Below, piece by piece: positions 25,913 to 35,140 of a DNA stretch of 64,000 bases. Source of the DNA: Halovenus sp037080055 (GTDB lineage: Archaea > Halobacteriota > Halobacteria > Halobacteriales > Haloarculaceae); the NCBI RefSeq assembly GCF_037080055.1, contig NZ_JBAOJI010000003.1, forward strand, positions 310,001 to 374,000. The letters run 5' to 3'. Position 1 is the first letter of the stretch; each line of letters opens with the position of its first letter. The notes under the pieces are model-generated. The model had not been told where the DNA came from. It worked only from the letters and a program-made list of their open reading frames with translations, and ran no database searches. The translations under genes were made by a program, and so were the position numbers.

Positions 25913-26911
25913 TTACAGATTCGCGTCACGGGCCGCCGCGTTGAGCGACGTTTCGGCGATATTTCCGCCGTACTCGGCGGTCCGGGTCAGGCTGTCGAGA
26001 GTGAGCGCGATCAGGTGACTCTCTGAGATTTCTCGCTCGTGCAGTTCTCGTCCGATCGCGTTGATATCCTCGATCAGTTCGTCTCGCCGGTCCAGTGCCT
26101 CGTGAGCCGTTTCAATCTCTCCTTCGTCGATAATCGTGGTTGCGGACTGTTCGACGATGTCACGGGCCGTCGCCCCGGCGGTCACGATTCGATCGGCGAA
26201 CTCCGTCGGCGGCGGGTTCTCGAACTGTGTCGCGAGATCTGCGATCTTGACTGCGTGGTCGGCGATTCGCTCGAACTGTCTCGCTGTCGTCTGGTAGTCT
26301 GACAGCGCCAACTGTTCGAGTTCCAGTTCCTCGGCGTTGACTGGATTCTCCAGCGCGCGCTGGAAGTGACGCACCACCATCGCGTACAGTCTGTCGATCT
26401 GGTCGTCTCGCTGTGCAATCTGTTCGGCACGGTCAGTATCTCCCTCGGTGAGTGCCGTGATCGCATCCTCGTGCATCGAGAGCGCCACCTGTTGCATCTG
26501 TTTCGTCGACTGCTCGACGGAGACGGTCGTCGAGTTGAGCAGGTTTTTGACCGTGACCTGCGTTTCTGTCGATTTGATGATCTCCAGACCGATCAGTTTC
26601 CGTGCCGTCTCTGCGACGACACGACGGGTGTCTTCGAACCCTGTCGGGTCAGTGAACGTCACGCTGTCGAATCCGCTCGTGTAGAACGCGAGGATGATTC
26701 GGCGAATCTTCACCGCTGAGTACCCCTTGACGGAGACGGTGGCCTCTTTCAGTTCGTCACTTATGCGGGCCGGCTGGATGACCATCTGCGACCCATCCGG
26801 ATACAACTGCAGGATATCTCCCGGCTCTACGTCGATGTCGTTTGCCCACGCTTTCGGCAGTGAAACCGTGTAGGTCGACCCGCCTGTGAGCTGTATCTTG
26901 CGTTCTTTCAT
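25913..26911 (-). CDS. AbrB-PhoU phosphate uptake regulator, divergent from pst
   Basis: The 332-residue protein starts with an AbrB-type DNA-binding domain (MKERKIQLTGGSTYTVSLPKAWANDIDVEPGD) and continues with two PhoU-like helical repeats (MQQVALSMHEDAITALTEGD, and FERIADHAVKIADLA / DSLTRTAEYGGNIAE), the second ending each repeat with a typical ERIADHA motif. It is divergent from pstS with a 310-base control region. It likely binds that region and senses phosphate status. ATG 26911 is preferred to 26929. Confidence 0.88.
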   Translation of the reverse strand: MKERKIQLTGGSTYTVSLPKAWANDIDVEPGDILQLYPDGSQMVIQPARISDELKEATVSVKGYSAVKIRRIILAFYTSGFDSVTFTDPTGFEDTRRVVAETARKLIGLEIIKSTETQVTVKNLLNSTTVSVEQSTKQMQQVALSMHEDAITALTEGDTDRAEQIAQRDDQIDRLYAMVVRHFQRALENPVNAEELELEQLALSDYQTTARQFERIADHAVKIADLATQFENPPPTEFADRIVTAGATARDIVEQSATTIIDEGEIETAHEALDRRDELIEDINAIGRELHEREISESHLIALTLDSLTRTAEYGGNIAETSLNAAARDANL

Positions 26912-27067
26912 CCCGGCTGATATAACCAACGACGACCTACCGTATTAGTGATTATATGATGTGTACGCACACCACAGTGGGATATATACCAGACACACAG
27001 TCTACAGCGAGACGCGTATCACTCTATCCGACTTACGAAAACTACGTTACGAACTGATTGCTATTGA

Positions 27068-27081
27068 GTGATATATATCAC
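27068..27081. promoter_or_regulatory. 14-bp perfect palindrome in the pst divergent control region
   Basis: GTGATATATATCAC at 27068-27081 reads identically on both strands. It lies between the two divergent promoters, 157 bases from the start of the AbrB-PhoU gene and about 140-160 from pstS. It may be an operator for phosphate control. The inner part is TA-rich and also resembles a TATA element, so a core promoter role cannot be excluded. Confidence 0.5.
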
Positions 27082-27177
27082 AAATATCTGGATTAGCCCG
27101 CATGTAGTCGAACGGTCCGATCTGTCTCGGAGGTACGCCTCTGGTCGGGTCAGTTAACTCCGTACCAATCTGAGCAG

Positions 27178-27209
27178 TTTATATCAATATTATAAAATGT
27201 CTTTATAGG
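27178..27209 (+). promoter_or_regulatory. Candidate TATA elements of the pst operon
   Basis: A run rich in TATA-like elements lies just before pstS: TTTATATC at 27178-27185, TATAAAAT at 27191-27198 and TTTATA at 27202-27207. The last is 23-28 bases before the two possible starts (27221, 27230), the distance expected for a leaderless transcript. Which one is used is not decided by sequence. Confidence 0.55.
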
Positions 27210-27220
27210 CACTCCGGTAG

Positions 27221-28294
27221 ATGCAGGTGATGACGCAGGACTCAGAGCGTCTGTCTGGGCGAGTATCACGACGCAAATTCCTCATTGGCGGAAGCACAAT
27301 CGGCGCGACGGCGCTGGCCGGTTGTACCCTCGGGAGCGGTGACGAGTCAGACGGTGGGCCGCAGTCGCTGACCGCTGACGGCTCTTCGACGGTGTACCCG
27401 ATCACGAACGACGCGGCCTCACTGTGGAACGGTAATCCGCCGGCGGACGACAAAGAGTACTGGGGACCGGGCCAATACGATATCGACACGGGCCAGAACC
27501 TCGCCGACTACTGGGGAGGACTCTACGGATTCGAGGCGACCGAGGAACGGAGTGTCCCGCCCTTCCAGACGCAGGTGGCACTCAGCCACTCCGGTACCGG
27601 TGTCGAGGCGGTGATCAGTGAGCGTGTCGACATCGGGGATGCGAGTTCGACCGCAGAGTCGATTCTCGGTTCGGATTCCGATGATCTCGACAACATCGTC
27701 GACCACGTCGTCGCTGTCGACGGCCAACCAATCGTCGTGAGTCGGGAAATCGCCGATGCAGGCGTCGAACAGGTTACCGGTGACGAACTCCGAGCGATCT
27801 ACAAAGGAGAGATCACCAACTGGAGCGAAGTCGGCGGTCCCGACAAGGAAATCTTCGCGATCGGCCGTGCGGAGAACTCCGGTACTGACACTGCGTTCCG
27901 CTCAAATCTCTACGGCGACCCGGACGAGCCGATTTCGCCGGACACACGACAGGGCCAGAACCAGCAGGTCGCACGCCTCGTCGGCAACAACGACAACGCC
28001 ATCGCCTACATCGCACTGGCGTTCGTCGAACCCGACGGCGATACGCCGCCGATCGGTCTCGAACTCGACGGCACACTCTACGAGTACGGAACCAACCTCG
28101 GCGCGAAGGGCTACCCGCTGAGCCGAGACCTGCACTGTTACACCTGGGAGGACACCGACAAACGGGAGAGTGCCTTCCTCAACATGATCCTCTCGGAGTT
28201 CGGCCAGCAGAACTTCGTCGAGCCGAACAACTACTTCAAGCTCCCGCCCGAGCGACGCGAGGAAGAGCGCAGCAAACTGTCCGATCAGGCCTAA
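27221..28294 (+). CDS. pstS: Phosphate ABC transporter substrate-binding lipoprotein PstS
   Basis: The 357-residue protein has a Tat lipoprotein signal (SRRKFLIGGSTIGATALAGC) with lipid-anchoring Cys about residue 35. The mature part starts QSLTADGSSTVYPITNDAASLW, a PstS-type phosphate-binding segment, and includes SHSGTGVEAVISERVDIGDAS and GEITNWSEVGGPDKEI, both typical of PstS. It captures phosphate outside the cell for PstCAB. Two ATGs (27221, 27230) are possible. It is first in the pst operon. Confidence 0.95.
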   Translation: MQVMTQDSERLSGRVSRRKFLIGGSTIGATALAGCTLGSGDESDGGPQSLTADGSSTVYPITNDAASLWNGNPPADDKEYWGPGQYDIDTGQNLADYWGGLYGFEATEERSVPPFQTQVALSHSGTGVEAVISERVDIGDASSTAESILGSDSDDLDNIVDHVVAVDGQPIVVSREIADAGVEQVTGDELRAIYKGEITNWSEVGGPDKEIFAIGRAENSGTDTAFRSNLYGDPDEPISPDTRQGQNQQVARLVGNNDNAIAYIALAFVEPDGDTPPIGLELDGTLYEYGTNLGAKGYPLSRDLHCYTWEDTDKRESAFLNMILSEFGQQNFVEPNNYFKLPPERREEERSKLSDQA

Positions 28295-28355
28295 GGCGTC
28301 CGTCCGGTCCCTCGCTGCCGTTTCGGAACGCAGGCGGGATCATTTTTACCTACAC

Positions 28356-29471
28356 ATGAGCAACACACAACATTCGGTCGCGCGCGCGGGCTCGTACATC
28401 CGGGAGCGGAAGGACTCGGTGGTGCGAACAGTGACGGAGATGGATCGCGGCAGTCTCTCGCTGTCGGTGGTACAGATCTCGCTGATCACGCTGGCGTTCG
28501 GGAGCTTTCTGCTCCAGTCTGACTGGGCGCTGGCCTTTCTGTACGCGTTCGTGGTCGTTACCGGTATCGGGTGGGTCACGAGACAAGGATTGACTGCCAA
28601 GCTTCTCACCTTCCAGATGACCGTATTGACGCTGTCGACGCTTGGGTTGATCGCGGTGTTCCTCTTTATGGAAGCCGTTCCGGCGTTCCAGGAGATGGGT
28701 GTCGGACACGTCCTCTCCCCGTTCGGATCGAACCAGTGGGGTGTCGCACAGGGACAGTACTCGCTGGTCCCGATGATCGTCGGGACGTTGATAACGACGG
28801 CGTTTGCGATGCTCGTCGCGGGACCGTTCGGAATCGCTGGCGCGCTGTTCATCAGCGAGATCGCGCCCGACTGGCTCCGTGAGATCACGAAACCGGCCGT
28901 CGAACTGCTGGCCGGGATCCCCTCGATCGTCTACGGATTCATCGGATTCAACCTGATCAACAACTACGTCGGCAACGTATTCGGGCTCAACTACGGCGGC
29001 GCGCTGATATCGATCGGTTTCGTCATCGGCTTCATGGCCCTACCGACGGTGATCTCGGTGGCTGAAGACGCGCTGTCGGCCGTCCCCGAATCGATGAAAG
29101 ACGGGTCGGTGGCGATGGGCGCGACGGACTGGCAGACGATGAAAAGCGTCTCGATCCCCACGGCATTCTCGGGTATCTCCGCGGCGGTCCTGCTCGGTCT
29201 CGGGCGGGCAATCGGTGAGACGATGGCCGCGACCGTGATGATCGCTCACGTCCGCCGAATGCCGGGGCCGAACGTCTACGACTTCTTCGACAGCACCGAG
29301 ACGCTGACCACGCTGATTGCCTCGGGATACGGGAACGCGCCCGCGGGATCGATGTTTCTGAGCACGCTGTTCGCTGCCGGGGTGCTCCTGCTGGTGATCG
29401 TCACCGGACTTGGGATCGTCTCACAACTAATTCAACGGCGGATGCAGCGCAAACTGCGAGGCGGACAATGA
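28356..29471 (+). CDS. pstC: Phosphate ABC transporter permease PstC
   Basis: The 371-residue membrane protein has about six to seven helices and the ABC permease signature in EDALSAVPESMKDGSVAMGATDWQTMKSVSIP, where the EAA-type loop contacts PstB. The early part (GPFGIAGALFISEIAPDWLREI) is also typical. A long N-terminal stretch of two extra helices precedes the core, as in other haloarchaea. It starts 61 bases after pstS. Confidence 0.95.
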   Translation: MSNTQHSVARAGSYIRERKDSVVRTVTEMDRGSLSLSVVQISLITLAFGSFLLQSDWALAFLYAFVVVTGIGWVTRQGLTAKLLTFQMTVLTLSTLGLIAVFLFMEAVPAFQEMGVGHVLSPFGSNQWGVAQGQYSLVPMIVGTLITTAFAMLVAGPFGIAGALFISEIAPDWLREITKPAVELLAGIPSIVYGFIGFNLINNYVGNVFGLNYGGALISIGFVIGFMALPTVISVAEDALSAVPESMKDGSVAMGATDWQTMKSVSIPTAFSGISAAVLLGLGRAIGETMAATVMIAHVRRMPGPNVYDFFDSTETLTTLIASGYGNAPAGSMFLSTLFAAGVLLLVIVTGLGIVSQLIQRRMQRKLRGGQ

Positions 29472-31645
29472 GCCAACGGTACGAGACACAACTGGTTGAC
29501 GGCGGTGGAACGACCTACGAACAGTTTGCACTCGGCGTGATTGTGGGATCGTTCGTCGCGTTCGTGGCCGCGGCGGCCACGTTACTCGGCTGGGTGCCCC
29601 TCGCCGAACAGATCGGCGGTGTCACCGCAGCCACGTACTTCGGCGTCGCTGTCGTCGGACTCGGCACCGCGACGGCAGCGCTGGGTGGCCTCTCCGCCTG
29701 GGGGGCCGCGAACACGACACCCGATCAATCAGCAGGACTCGCGGTCGGGCTCCTCCACGCCGTCCTCTGGACGATGATCGTCGGCCTGGTGCTCGCCAAC
29801 ACACTCGGAATCGGCCTTCTCGGCTGGCTGGTCGCCGTCGGTGCCGGACTTACGACAGGATATCTGACACTCGCGATCCGGGAAGATCTCGGTGCGACGA
29901 TTCCGACCGCGGCGTTCGTCTGTCTGATCGGGCTCATCTTCGCTACCGGGATCATCTCGCCGGAATGGCGCTGGAATCCCGACGGTTTCATCGCAATGAT
30001 TCCAGGGACACTCGTCGTCCCGCTGTTGACAATGACAGGGAGCCTCCTCACAGGGTGGGCGAGCGCCTCCGCCTACGAGGGGTTCGGAACCCGTGGGCGA
30101 CAGAACGGTGCCTTCGTCCTCATCTCGCTGGTCGTGTTGCTGACGCTTTCGGTGCTCGTCTTTCTGGTCGGGTTCGTCTTCCAGCGCGGGATCGGAGTCG
30201 TCGTCGAGAACCTCACGCTGAGTGCTGGAACGGTCGTCGTCGTGCTCGGAACGACGCTGTTCGCTTTGCTGCGAGGGACGACTGTGAACCCGGCGCACGC
30301 TGACGGGACGGACAAGATACTCGCCTTCGTTAGCCTGACGACGGCCGTCGTGACTGGCATACTCGGCGCGGTCTTTCTGGGCACGATCGGGCTGAACTAC
30401 ACCGTCTCGGGGTACGCCGTGACAGTCGAACCGACGGCGCTCGTCGGTGCGGTACCGGGTCTGCTTGCGGGCGGACTCCTCCTCGGCCTCACTCGTGGGT
30501 CGGGTCGGTGGAGTCCGGCGACTGGCCGCGGCCAACAGATCAGACGGGCGTTTCGCGTTGCGTTGCTCGTCGTGATGGCTGTCGCGGTGGTCGAACTGGT
30601 CGCCGGACTCGAACTCGCTGTCGGCGGAGTCGCGGCCGTGACAGTAATCCTCGGTGGAGTCGGGATGGCCGGATTAGCGCTCGCGGCACTTCGACCCACC
30701 ACAGACGAACCCGACGGTGAGACCGCACTGGTCCCAGTCTCCTGGCTCGGCCGGCTTGGACTGGTCGTCTTCGCCGTCGCCTGTCTCCGCGTCTTTCTTA
30801 CCGGCCATCCGATTGGGGCTGCCGAGGTCGGCATCGTCGGTAACGGTACCATCGACTGGCCGTTTCTCTCCAATCCCTCGCAGGGACTGGGCATCCAGCA
30901 GGGGGTGATGCCAGCGATGTTCGGAACGATTTGGATCGTTCTCGGAGCTGTGGTCTTCGCAGTGCCGATGGCGCTCGGCGCGGCTGTCTTCCTGACCGAA
31001 TACGCCGAAGATAGCCTGTTCACACAGGCCGTCGACATTGCGACCAACGGGCTCTGGAGCACGCCGAGTATCGTCTTCGGGCTGTTCGGACTCGCCTTCC
31101 TCGTGCCGCGGCTGGGCGGGAGCCCCTCGGTTCTCGCCTCGCAGCTCGTCCTCGGATTCATGTTGCTCCCGCTGGTGCTCATCACCAGTCGTGAGGCGAT
31201 GAAAAGCGTTCCCGACGAGTATCGTGACGCAAGCGCGGCACTCGGCGTCTCGAAGTGGCAGACGATCAGAAGCGTGGTCGTCCCGGCCGCGATGCCCGGT
31301 GTCATCACCGGTGTCATTCTCGGGGTCGGCCGGATCGCGGGCGAAACTGCACCCCTCCTGTTGGTCCTCAACGGGCCGAACTTCCCGAACTCCGGGCCAC
31401 AGGTGCTCTCCAGTTTCGTCGTTCGGATCGGGGCACAGCCGCCCTTTATCCACGTCTCAAACCCCGCCTTGCTCGAACGAGCGAGTGCGCTGCCCTACCA
31501 ACTGTTCGCAGTCATCACGGCCGGCGTCGGTGCGGAAGAGTCGTTCGGCTGGGCAACGGCACTGGTCCTTCTCGGTGTCGTCCTCGGCTTCTTCGCGATG
31601 AGCATCGCAACCAGACGCTACTTCAGGAGCAAACTCCACCAATGA
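29468..31645 (+). CDS. pstA: Phosphate ABC transporter permease PstA with large N-terminal membrane extension
   Basis: A 725-residue protein, far longer than the usual PstA (about 280-300 residues). The C-terminal part from about residue 425 is the PstA core, with the EAA-loop segment MKSVPDEYRDASAALGVSKWQTIRSVVVP and GRIAGETAPLLLVLNG. Residues 1-420 add around ten hydrophobic helices. They do not obviously contain a second EAA loop. Its start overlaps pstC by 4 bases (ATGA). The extension is common in haloarchaeal PstA in a shorter form, so it may be a fused or expanded membrane domain. Confidence 0.93.
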   Translation: MSQRYETQLVDGGGTTYEQFALGVIVGSFVAFVAAAATLLGWVPLAEQIGGVTAATYFGVAVVGLGTATAALGGLSAWGAANTTPDQSAGLAVGLLHAVLWTMIVGLVLANTLGIGLLGWLVAVGAGLTTGYLTLAIREDLGATIPTAAFVCLIGLIFATGIISPEWRWNPDGFIAMIPGTLVVPLLTMTGSLLTGWASASAYEGFGTRGRQNGAFVLISLVVLLTLSVLVFLVGFVFQRGIGVVVENLTLSAGTVVVVLGTTLFALLRGTTVNPAHADGTDKILAFVSLTTAVVTGILGAVFLGTIGLNYTVSGYAVTVEPTALVGAVPGLLAGGLLLGLTRGSGRWSPATGRGQQIRRAFRVALLVVMAVAVVELVAGLELAVGGVAAVTVILGGVGMAGLALAALRPTTDEPDGETALVPVSWLGRLGLVVFAVACLRVFLTGHPIGAAEVGIVGNGTIDWPFLSNPSQGLGIQQGVMPAMFGTIWIVLGAVVFAVPMALGAAVFLTEYAEDSLFTQAVDIATNGLWSTPSIVFGLFGLAFLVPRLGGSPSVLASQLVLGFMLLPLVLITSREAMKSVPDEYRDASAALGVSKWQTIRSVVVPAAMPGVITGVILGVGRIAGETAPLLLVLNGPNFPNSGPQVLSSFVVRIGAQPPFIHVSNPALLERASALPYQLFAVITAGVGAEESFGWATALVLLGVVLGFFAMSIATRRYFRSKLHQ

Positions 31646-32565
31646 CAGAATCACTCAGTACCACGACCGAAGACAGTATCGACTCCGAACAACCCTCGTC
31701 ACCGGAACAGACGACAACCGGAGAGAGCGAGGAACGGACGAAAGCGGAGTGGCGCGAGTACTCCTTTGCCGGCGATCCGGTCCTCTCGGTCGAGGATCTC
31801 AACGTCTGGTACGGCGACGACCACGCGCTGAAAGACATCTCAATCGACATTCCCGAACAGAGCGTCACGGCACTCATCGGTCCCTCGGGCTGTGGGAAAT
31901 CGACGTTCCTTCGCTGCCTCAACCGGATGAACGACCGGATCAAGGAGGCCGAAGTCGACGGCACCGTCGAGTTCAACGACGAGAACATCTATGCGGATGG
32001 CGCGAATCTCGTCGAGTTGCGTAAACGCGTCGGGATGGTGTTCCAGCACCCCAACCCCTTCCCGAAATCGATCCGGGAGAACGTGGCCTATGGTCCGCGA
32101 AAACACGGCGATCTGAACCGCGGGCTCGTCTCGCGACTGCTCGGCCGCGACGAGAAAGCACAGGAAGACGAACTGGTCGAGGACTGTCTCCGTGATGCCG
32201 CGCTATGGGACGAGGTGTCTGATCGCCTCGAAGACAATGCACTGGGCCTCTCGGGCGGCCAGCAACAGCGGCTCTGTATCGCCCGCTGTCTGGCCGTCGA
32301 CCCGGAGGTTATCCTGATGGACGAGCCAGCCTCTGCACTGGATCCAATCGCAACCTCGAAAATCGAGGATCTGATCGAGGAACTCGCAGAGGAGTATACA
32401 GTCGTTATTGTCACCCACAATATGCAGCAGGCCGCGCGGATCTCCGACCAGACGGCAGTCTTCCTGACTGGCGGCGAACTCGTCGAGTACGGCGACACCG
32501 AGCAGGTGTTCGAAGATCCAGAGAGTCAGCGCGTCGAGGACTACATCACCGGCAAGTTCGGGTGA
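31642..32565 (+). CDS. pstB: Phosphate ABC transporter ATPase PstB
   Basis: The 307-residue protein has Walker A GPSGCGKSTFLRCLNRMND, the signature LSGGQQQRLCIARCLAVDP, Walker B VILMDEPASALDP and switch His in VIVTHNMQQA. The first 40 residues form an acidic, Ser/Thr/Glu-rich extension. It drives phosphate import with PstAC. The ATG at 31642 overlaps the pstA stop (31643-31645). A longer in-frame frame to 31255 lies inside pstA and is not the gene. Confidence 0.97.
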   Translation: MTESLSTTTEDSIDSEQPSSPEQTTTGESEERTKAEWREYSFAGDPVLSVEDLNVWYGDDHALKDISIDIPEQSVTALIGPSGCGKSTFLRCLNRMNDRIKEAEVDGTVEFNDENIYADGANLVELRKRVGMVFQHPNPFPKSIRENVAYGPRKHGDLNRGLVSRLLGRDEKAQEDELVEDCLRDAALWDEVSDRLEDNALGLSGGQQQRLCIARCLAVDPEVILMDEPASALDPIATSKIEDLIEELAEEYTVVIVTHNMQQAARISDQTAVFLTGGELVEYGDTEQVFEDPESQRVEDYITGKFG

Positions 32566-32570
32566 TCTCG

Positions 32571-33248
32571 ATGGCTGGAGAGGGATATCAACAGTCGCTG
32601 ACGGCACTGCGCTCGGATGTCTGTTCGATGGGAGAACAGACCGTCGATCAGTTCGAACGCGCACTCGAAAGTCTGGCGACCGGAGACAAACGGCTCGCGA
32701 GGGCGGTGATCGAAGGTGACGGCCAACTGAACGAGACGTATCTCTCGCTCGAAGACCAGTGTGTCCACCTGTTCAGCCAGCAGGAGGCCTTCGCCGGTGA
32801 TCTCCGGTTCATCACCGCTTCGTTCAAGATCATCACTGATCTCGAGCGGATCGGTGATCTCGCGATGAATCTCTCGGAGTACGCGCTGGCAGCGAAACAC
32901 GAACTCGTTCCCGAAGACTCCGTCGACGAGATTGGGCAGGACGCACTTTCGATGCTCGAACAGAGCCTCTCAGCGTACGAAAGTGAGGATGTCGACCTCG
33001 CTCAGCAGGTCGTGGCACGAGATGATCAGATCGACGAACTCTGTCAGACTGCCAGCGAGCGGGTCACCCGTGATCTCATCGAACGTGAGGCCGAAGACGA
33101 CGGCCCGTGGCGGATCGAGCAACTGTTAGACGATGTGACGCGCGTCCTGATGACGATCCGTGACATTGAGCGCGTCGCCGATCACGCGGTCAACATCGCC
33201 GCTCGAACCTACTACATGGTGGAGAACGACCCCAAACTCATCTACTGA
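32571..33248 (+). CDS. phoU: Phosphate signalling protein PhoU
   Basis: The 225-residue protein is a pair of three-helix PhoU bundles: SLTALRSDVCSMGEQTVDQFERALES, then RFITASFKIITDLERIGDLAMNLSE and VTRVLMTIRDIERVADHAVNIAARTYYMV. The motif ERIGDLA / ERVADHA marks metal and dimer contacts. PhoU restrains Pst transport when phosphate is enough. The ATG at 32571 is used; a GTG at 32562 overlaps the pstB stop. It is followed at once by the next AbrB-PhoU gene. Confidence 0.93.
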   Translation: MAGEGYQQSLTALRSDVCSMGEQTVDQFERALESLATGDKRLARAVIEGDGQLNETYLSLEDQCVHLFSQQEAFAGDLRFITASFKIITDLERIGDLAMNLSEYALAAKHELVPEDSVDEIGQDALSMLEQSLSAYESEDVDLAQQVVARDDQIDELCQTASERVTRDLIEREAEDDGPWRIEQLLDDVTRVLMTIRDIERVADHAVNIAARTYYMVENDPKLIY

Positions 33249-33249
33249 C

Positions 33250-34272
33250 ATGAAAACACGCAAAATTCAGTCCGTTGGCGGCGGAACTTTCACCGTCTCG
33301 ATCCCGAAAGAGTGGGCGGACGCACAGGGGATCGCCGCCGGTGACACTGTCGAGCTACATAGACACCTGGATGGCATCTTCGCCATTCAGGCACCCGAGT
33401 CCGAACAGACCGCGCCGGCCCACATTACGGTCCATCTCACGCGGGAGGAGACGGCTGCAATCGAACGGACGATCCGGGCAGCATACGCGACGGGGGCGAA
33501 AACGGTCCGACTCGAACACTCGGAGCGGTTTACGGCCGAACAGAAGGAACTGCTCGACCGGGTCGCACGGAACCTCACCGGCGTCTCCATCGTCGAGGAT
33601 TCGGAGACGACGATCACGGTCAAGACGCTCCTCGATACCAGCGAGGTTTCGGTGTCGCAGTCGGTCCGACAGCTCAGATTTGTCGTGCTTTCGATGCACA
33701 GAGACGCGACCGCTGCGCTGGCCCAGGGGGACGCGCCGCCGACAGCGGGCGACCGCGACGATCAGGCTGACCGACTCTCGGCGATGATTACTCGGTCGTT
33801 CTCGCGGGCGATCCGGCGACTCGACGAAGCCGACGCGCTCGGCGTGCCCCGGGCCGAACTGTTCGAGCTCTGGGAGGCCACCCGGGAACTCGAACGCATC
33901 GGCGACCACGCCGAGGCGATCGTAACCACGGGCGCGGCCGCCGGCAACGAGTTCGACCGCGAGACTGTGGCTGAGCTTCGAGCGCTCGCCGAGACGGCCC
34001 GAGAGATCGTTTCGGACGCAGTCAGCACGCTCATCGACGACGCGGGTGTCGAGACGGCCCAGCAGGCCCTTGACACTCGCGAGCGAGTTCGTGAAGAGAT
34101 CTCTGCGGCCAAAAGCCGGCTCGGGTCGGACGCTGGGGACCACTCTCGGGCGGTGCTCGACAGACTTCGCCGAACGGCCGAACACGGCGGCAATATCGCC
34201 GAGATCGGTCTCAAGCAGGCAGTCCGAACCGGGGAGTTGACCGCCGTGAGCGGAGCCAGCGACCCCCTGTGA
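33250..34272 (+). CDS. AbrB-PhoU phosphate uptake regulator, downstream of phoU
   Basis: The 340-residue protein begins with an AbrB domain (MKTRKIQSVGGGTFTVSIPKEWADAQGIAAGDTVEL) and carries two PhoU-like helical repeats (ATRELERIGDHAEAIVTTG; RLRRTAEHGGNIAEIGLK). It is close to the divergent regulator at 25913 in plan but differs in detail, including a Gly/Ala-rich insert near residue 160. It lies one base after the phoU stop, so it is probably in the pst operon. Two such regulators flank pst. Confidence 0.88.
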   Translation: MKTRKIQSVGGGTFTVSIPKEWADAQGIAAGDTVELHRHLDGIFAIQAPESEQTAPAHITVHLTREETAAIERTIRAAYATGAKTVRLEHSERFTAEQKELLDRVARNLTGVSIVEDSETTITVKTLLDTSEVSVSQSVRQLRFVVLSMHRDATAALAQGDAPPTAGDRDDQADRLSAMITRSFSRAIRRLDEADALGVPRAELFELWEATRELERIGDHAEAIVTTGAAAGNEFDRETVAELRALAETAREIVSDAVSTLIDDAGVETAQQALDTRERVREEISAAKSRLGSDAGDHSRAVLDRLRRTAEHGGNIAEIGLKQAVRTGELTAVSGASDPL

Positions 34273-34309
34273 GTACGACCATTCTGAGACTGACAGGAGC
34301 GACGACCGC

Positions 34310-35053
34310 TTACTCGTCGAGTGCCACTTCGATCCCGCGAGCACCGAGATCATCGGCAAAGGCTGTCGAGTCTGTCTCGATCGCCTCGAAGGTGTTGTAA
34401 TGTATCGGCACGACCAGATCGGGATCCATCGCCTCTGCGAGGTTGGCGGCAGCCTCGCGGTCCATAGTGAACCTTCCGCCAATCGGTGGGAGTAACACGT
34501 CCACGTCCAGTCGCTCGTGTCCGGGCAGCACGTCTGTATCGCCGGGCCAGAACAGCCGTGTCCCGTCTACGCTCAGGAGAAATCCACAGCCTCGGCCCTC
34601 GGGGTGGATCGGCGTTCCGTCCGCGCGTGTGTGCGGTCCGTCGGGTTCGTTGTACGCAGGGACCGTCCAGATCGGCGTGTCCGCGGCGATCAGTTGCGCT
34701 TCCGTCCCGATTTTTTCGAGGTCGTACGCCAGGTCGAGGAGTCGCGGCAGGTTGCGGGAACTCGTGCGGGTGTTGATCCCCTCACAGGCTACGACCGTCC
34801 CTCCGTCATCGAGTACGCGGTCGATTCCGTCTGGGTCGTAGTGATGGACGTGACTGAGACAGACGAGATCACCGTCTTCGGGGCGGTAATCGGTCGCCTC
34901 GGGATGGGCCCGCCCGCGGTCGGAATCCGGTTCCCACTCGCCGGTCAACACGCCATACCGGCCCGGATCGAGGTAGATCGTTCGCTCGCCCTCGATTCGG
35001 ACGGTGGCGTAGCCAAGCCACTCGATAGTGAGGTTGTCGTAGCTGACGGTCAT
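34310..35053 (-). CDS. MBL-fold hydrolase (UlaG-like)
   Basis: The 247-residue protein has an MBL pattern of the UlaG/metal-dependent hydrolase group: TIEWLGYATVRIEGERTIYLDPG, LVCLSHVHHYDPDGI (HxHxxD), LFWPGDTDVLPGH, and a last VPIHYNTFEAI. The Asp that usually follows the second His is shifted (HVHHYD). Such enzymes act on lactone or phospho-sugar substrates. Function here is unknown. It is convergent with the AbrB-PhoU gene, 37 bases apart. Confidence 0.85.
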   Translation of the reverse strand: MTVSYDNLTIEWLGYATVRIEGERTIYLDPGRYGVLTGEWEPDSDRGRAHPEATDYRPEDGDLVCLSHVHHYDPDGIDRVLDDGGTVVACEGINTRTSSRNLPRLLDLAYDLEKIGTEAQLIAADTPIWTVPAYNEPDGPHTRADGTPIHPEGRGCGFLLSVDGTRLFWPGDTDVLPGHERLDVDVLLPPIGGRFTMDREAAANLAEAMDPDLVVPIHYNTFEAIETDSTAFADDLGARGIEVALDE

Positions 35054-35140
35054 ATCTCCCGTTTGGGCCGAGCGGTATCTACATGTTCGGCCTCGGCGGC
35101 GGACGAAAGTCGTTTGTTCGAGACAGCCAAATCGCGGGGT

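Noticed and set aside
29729..31453. Long minus-strand frames over pstA
   Set aside because: They give Arg/Asp/Glu-rich text opposite an obvious membrane protein and do not resemble any family.
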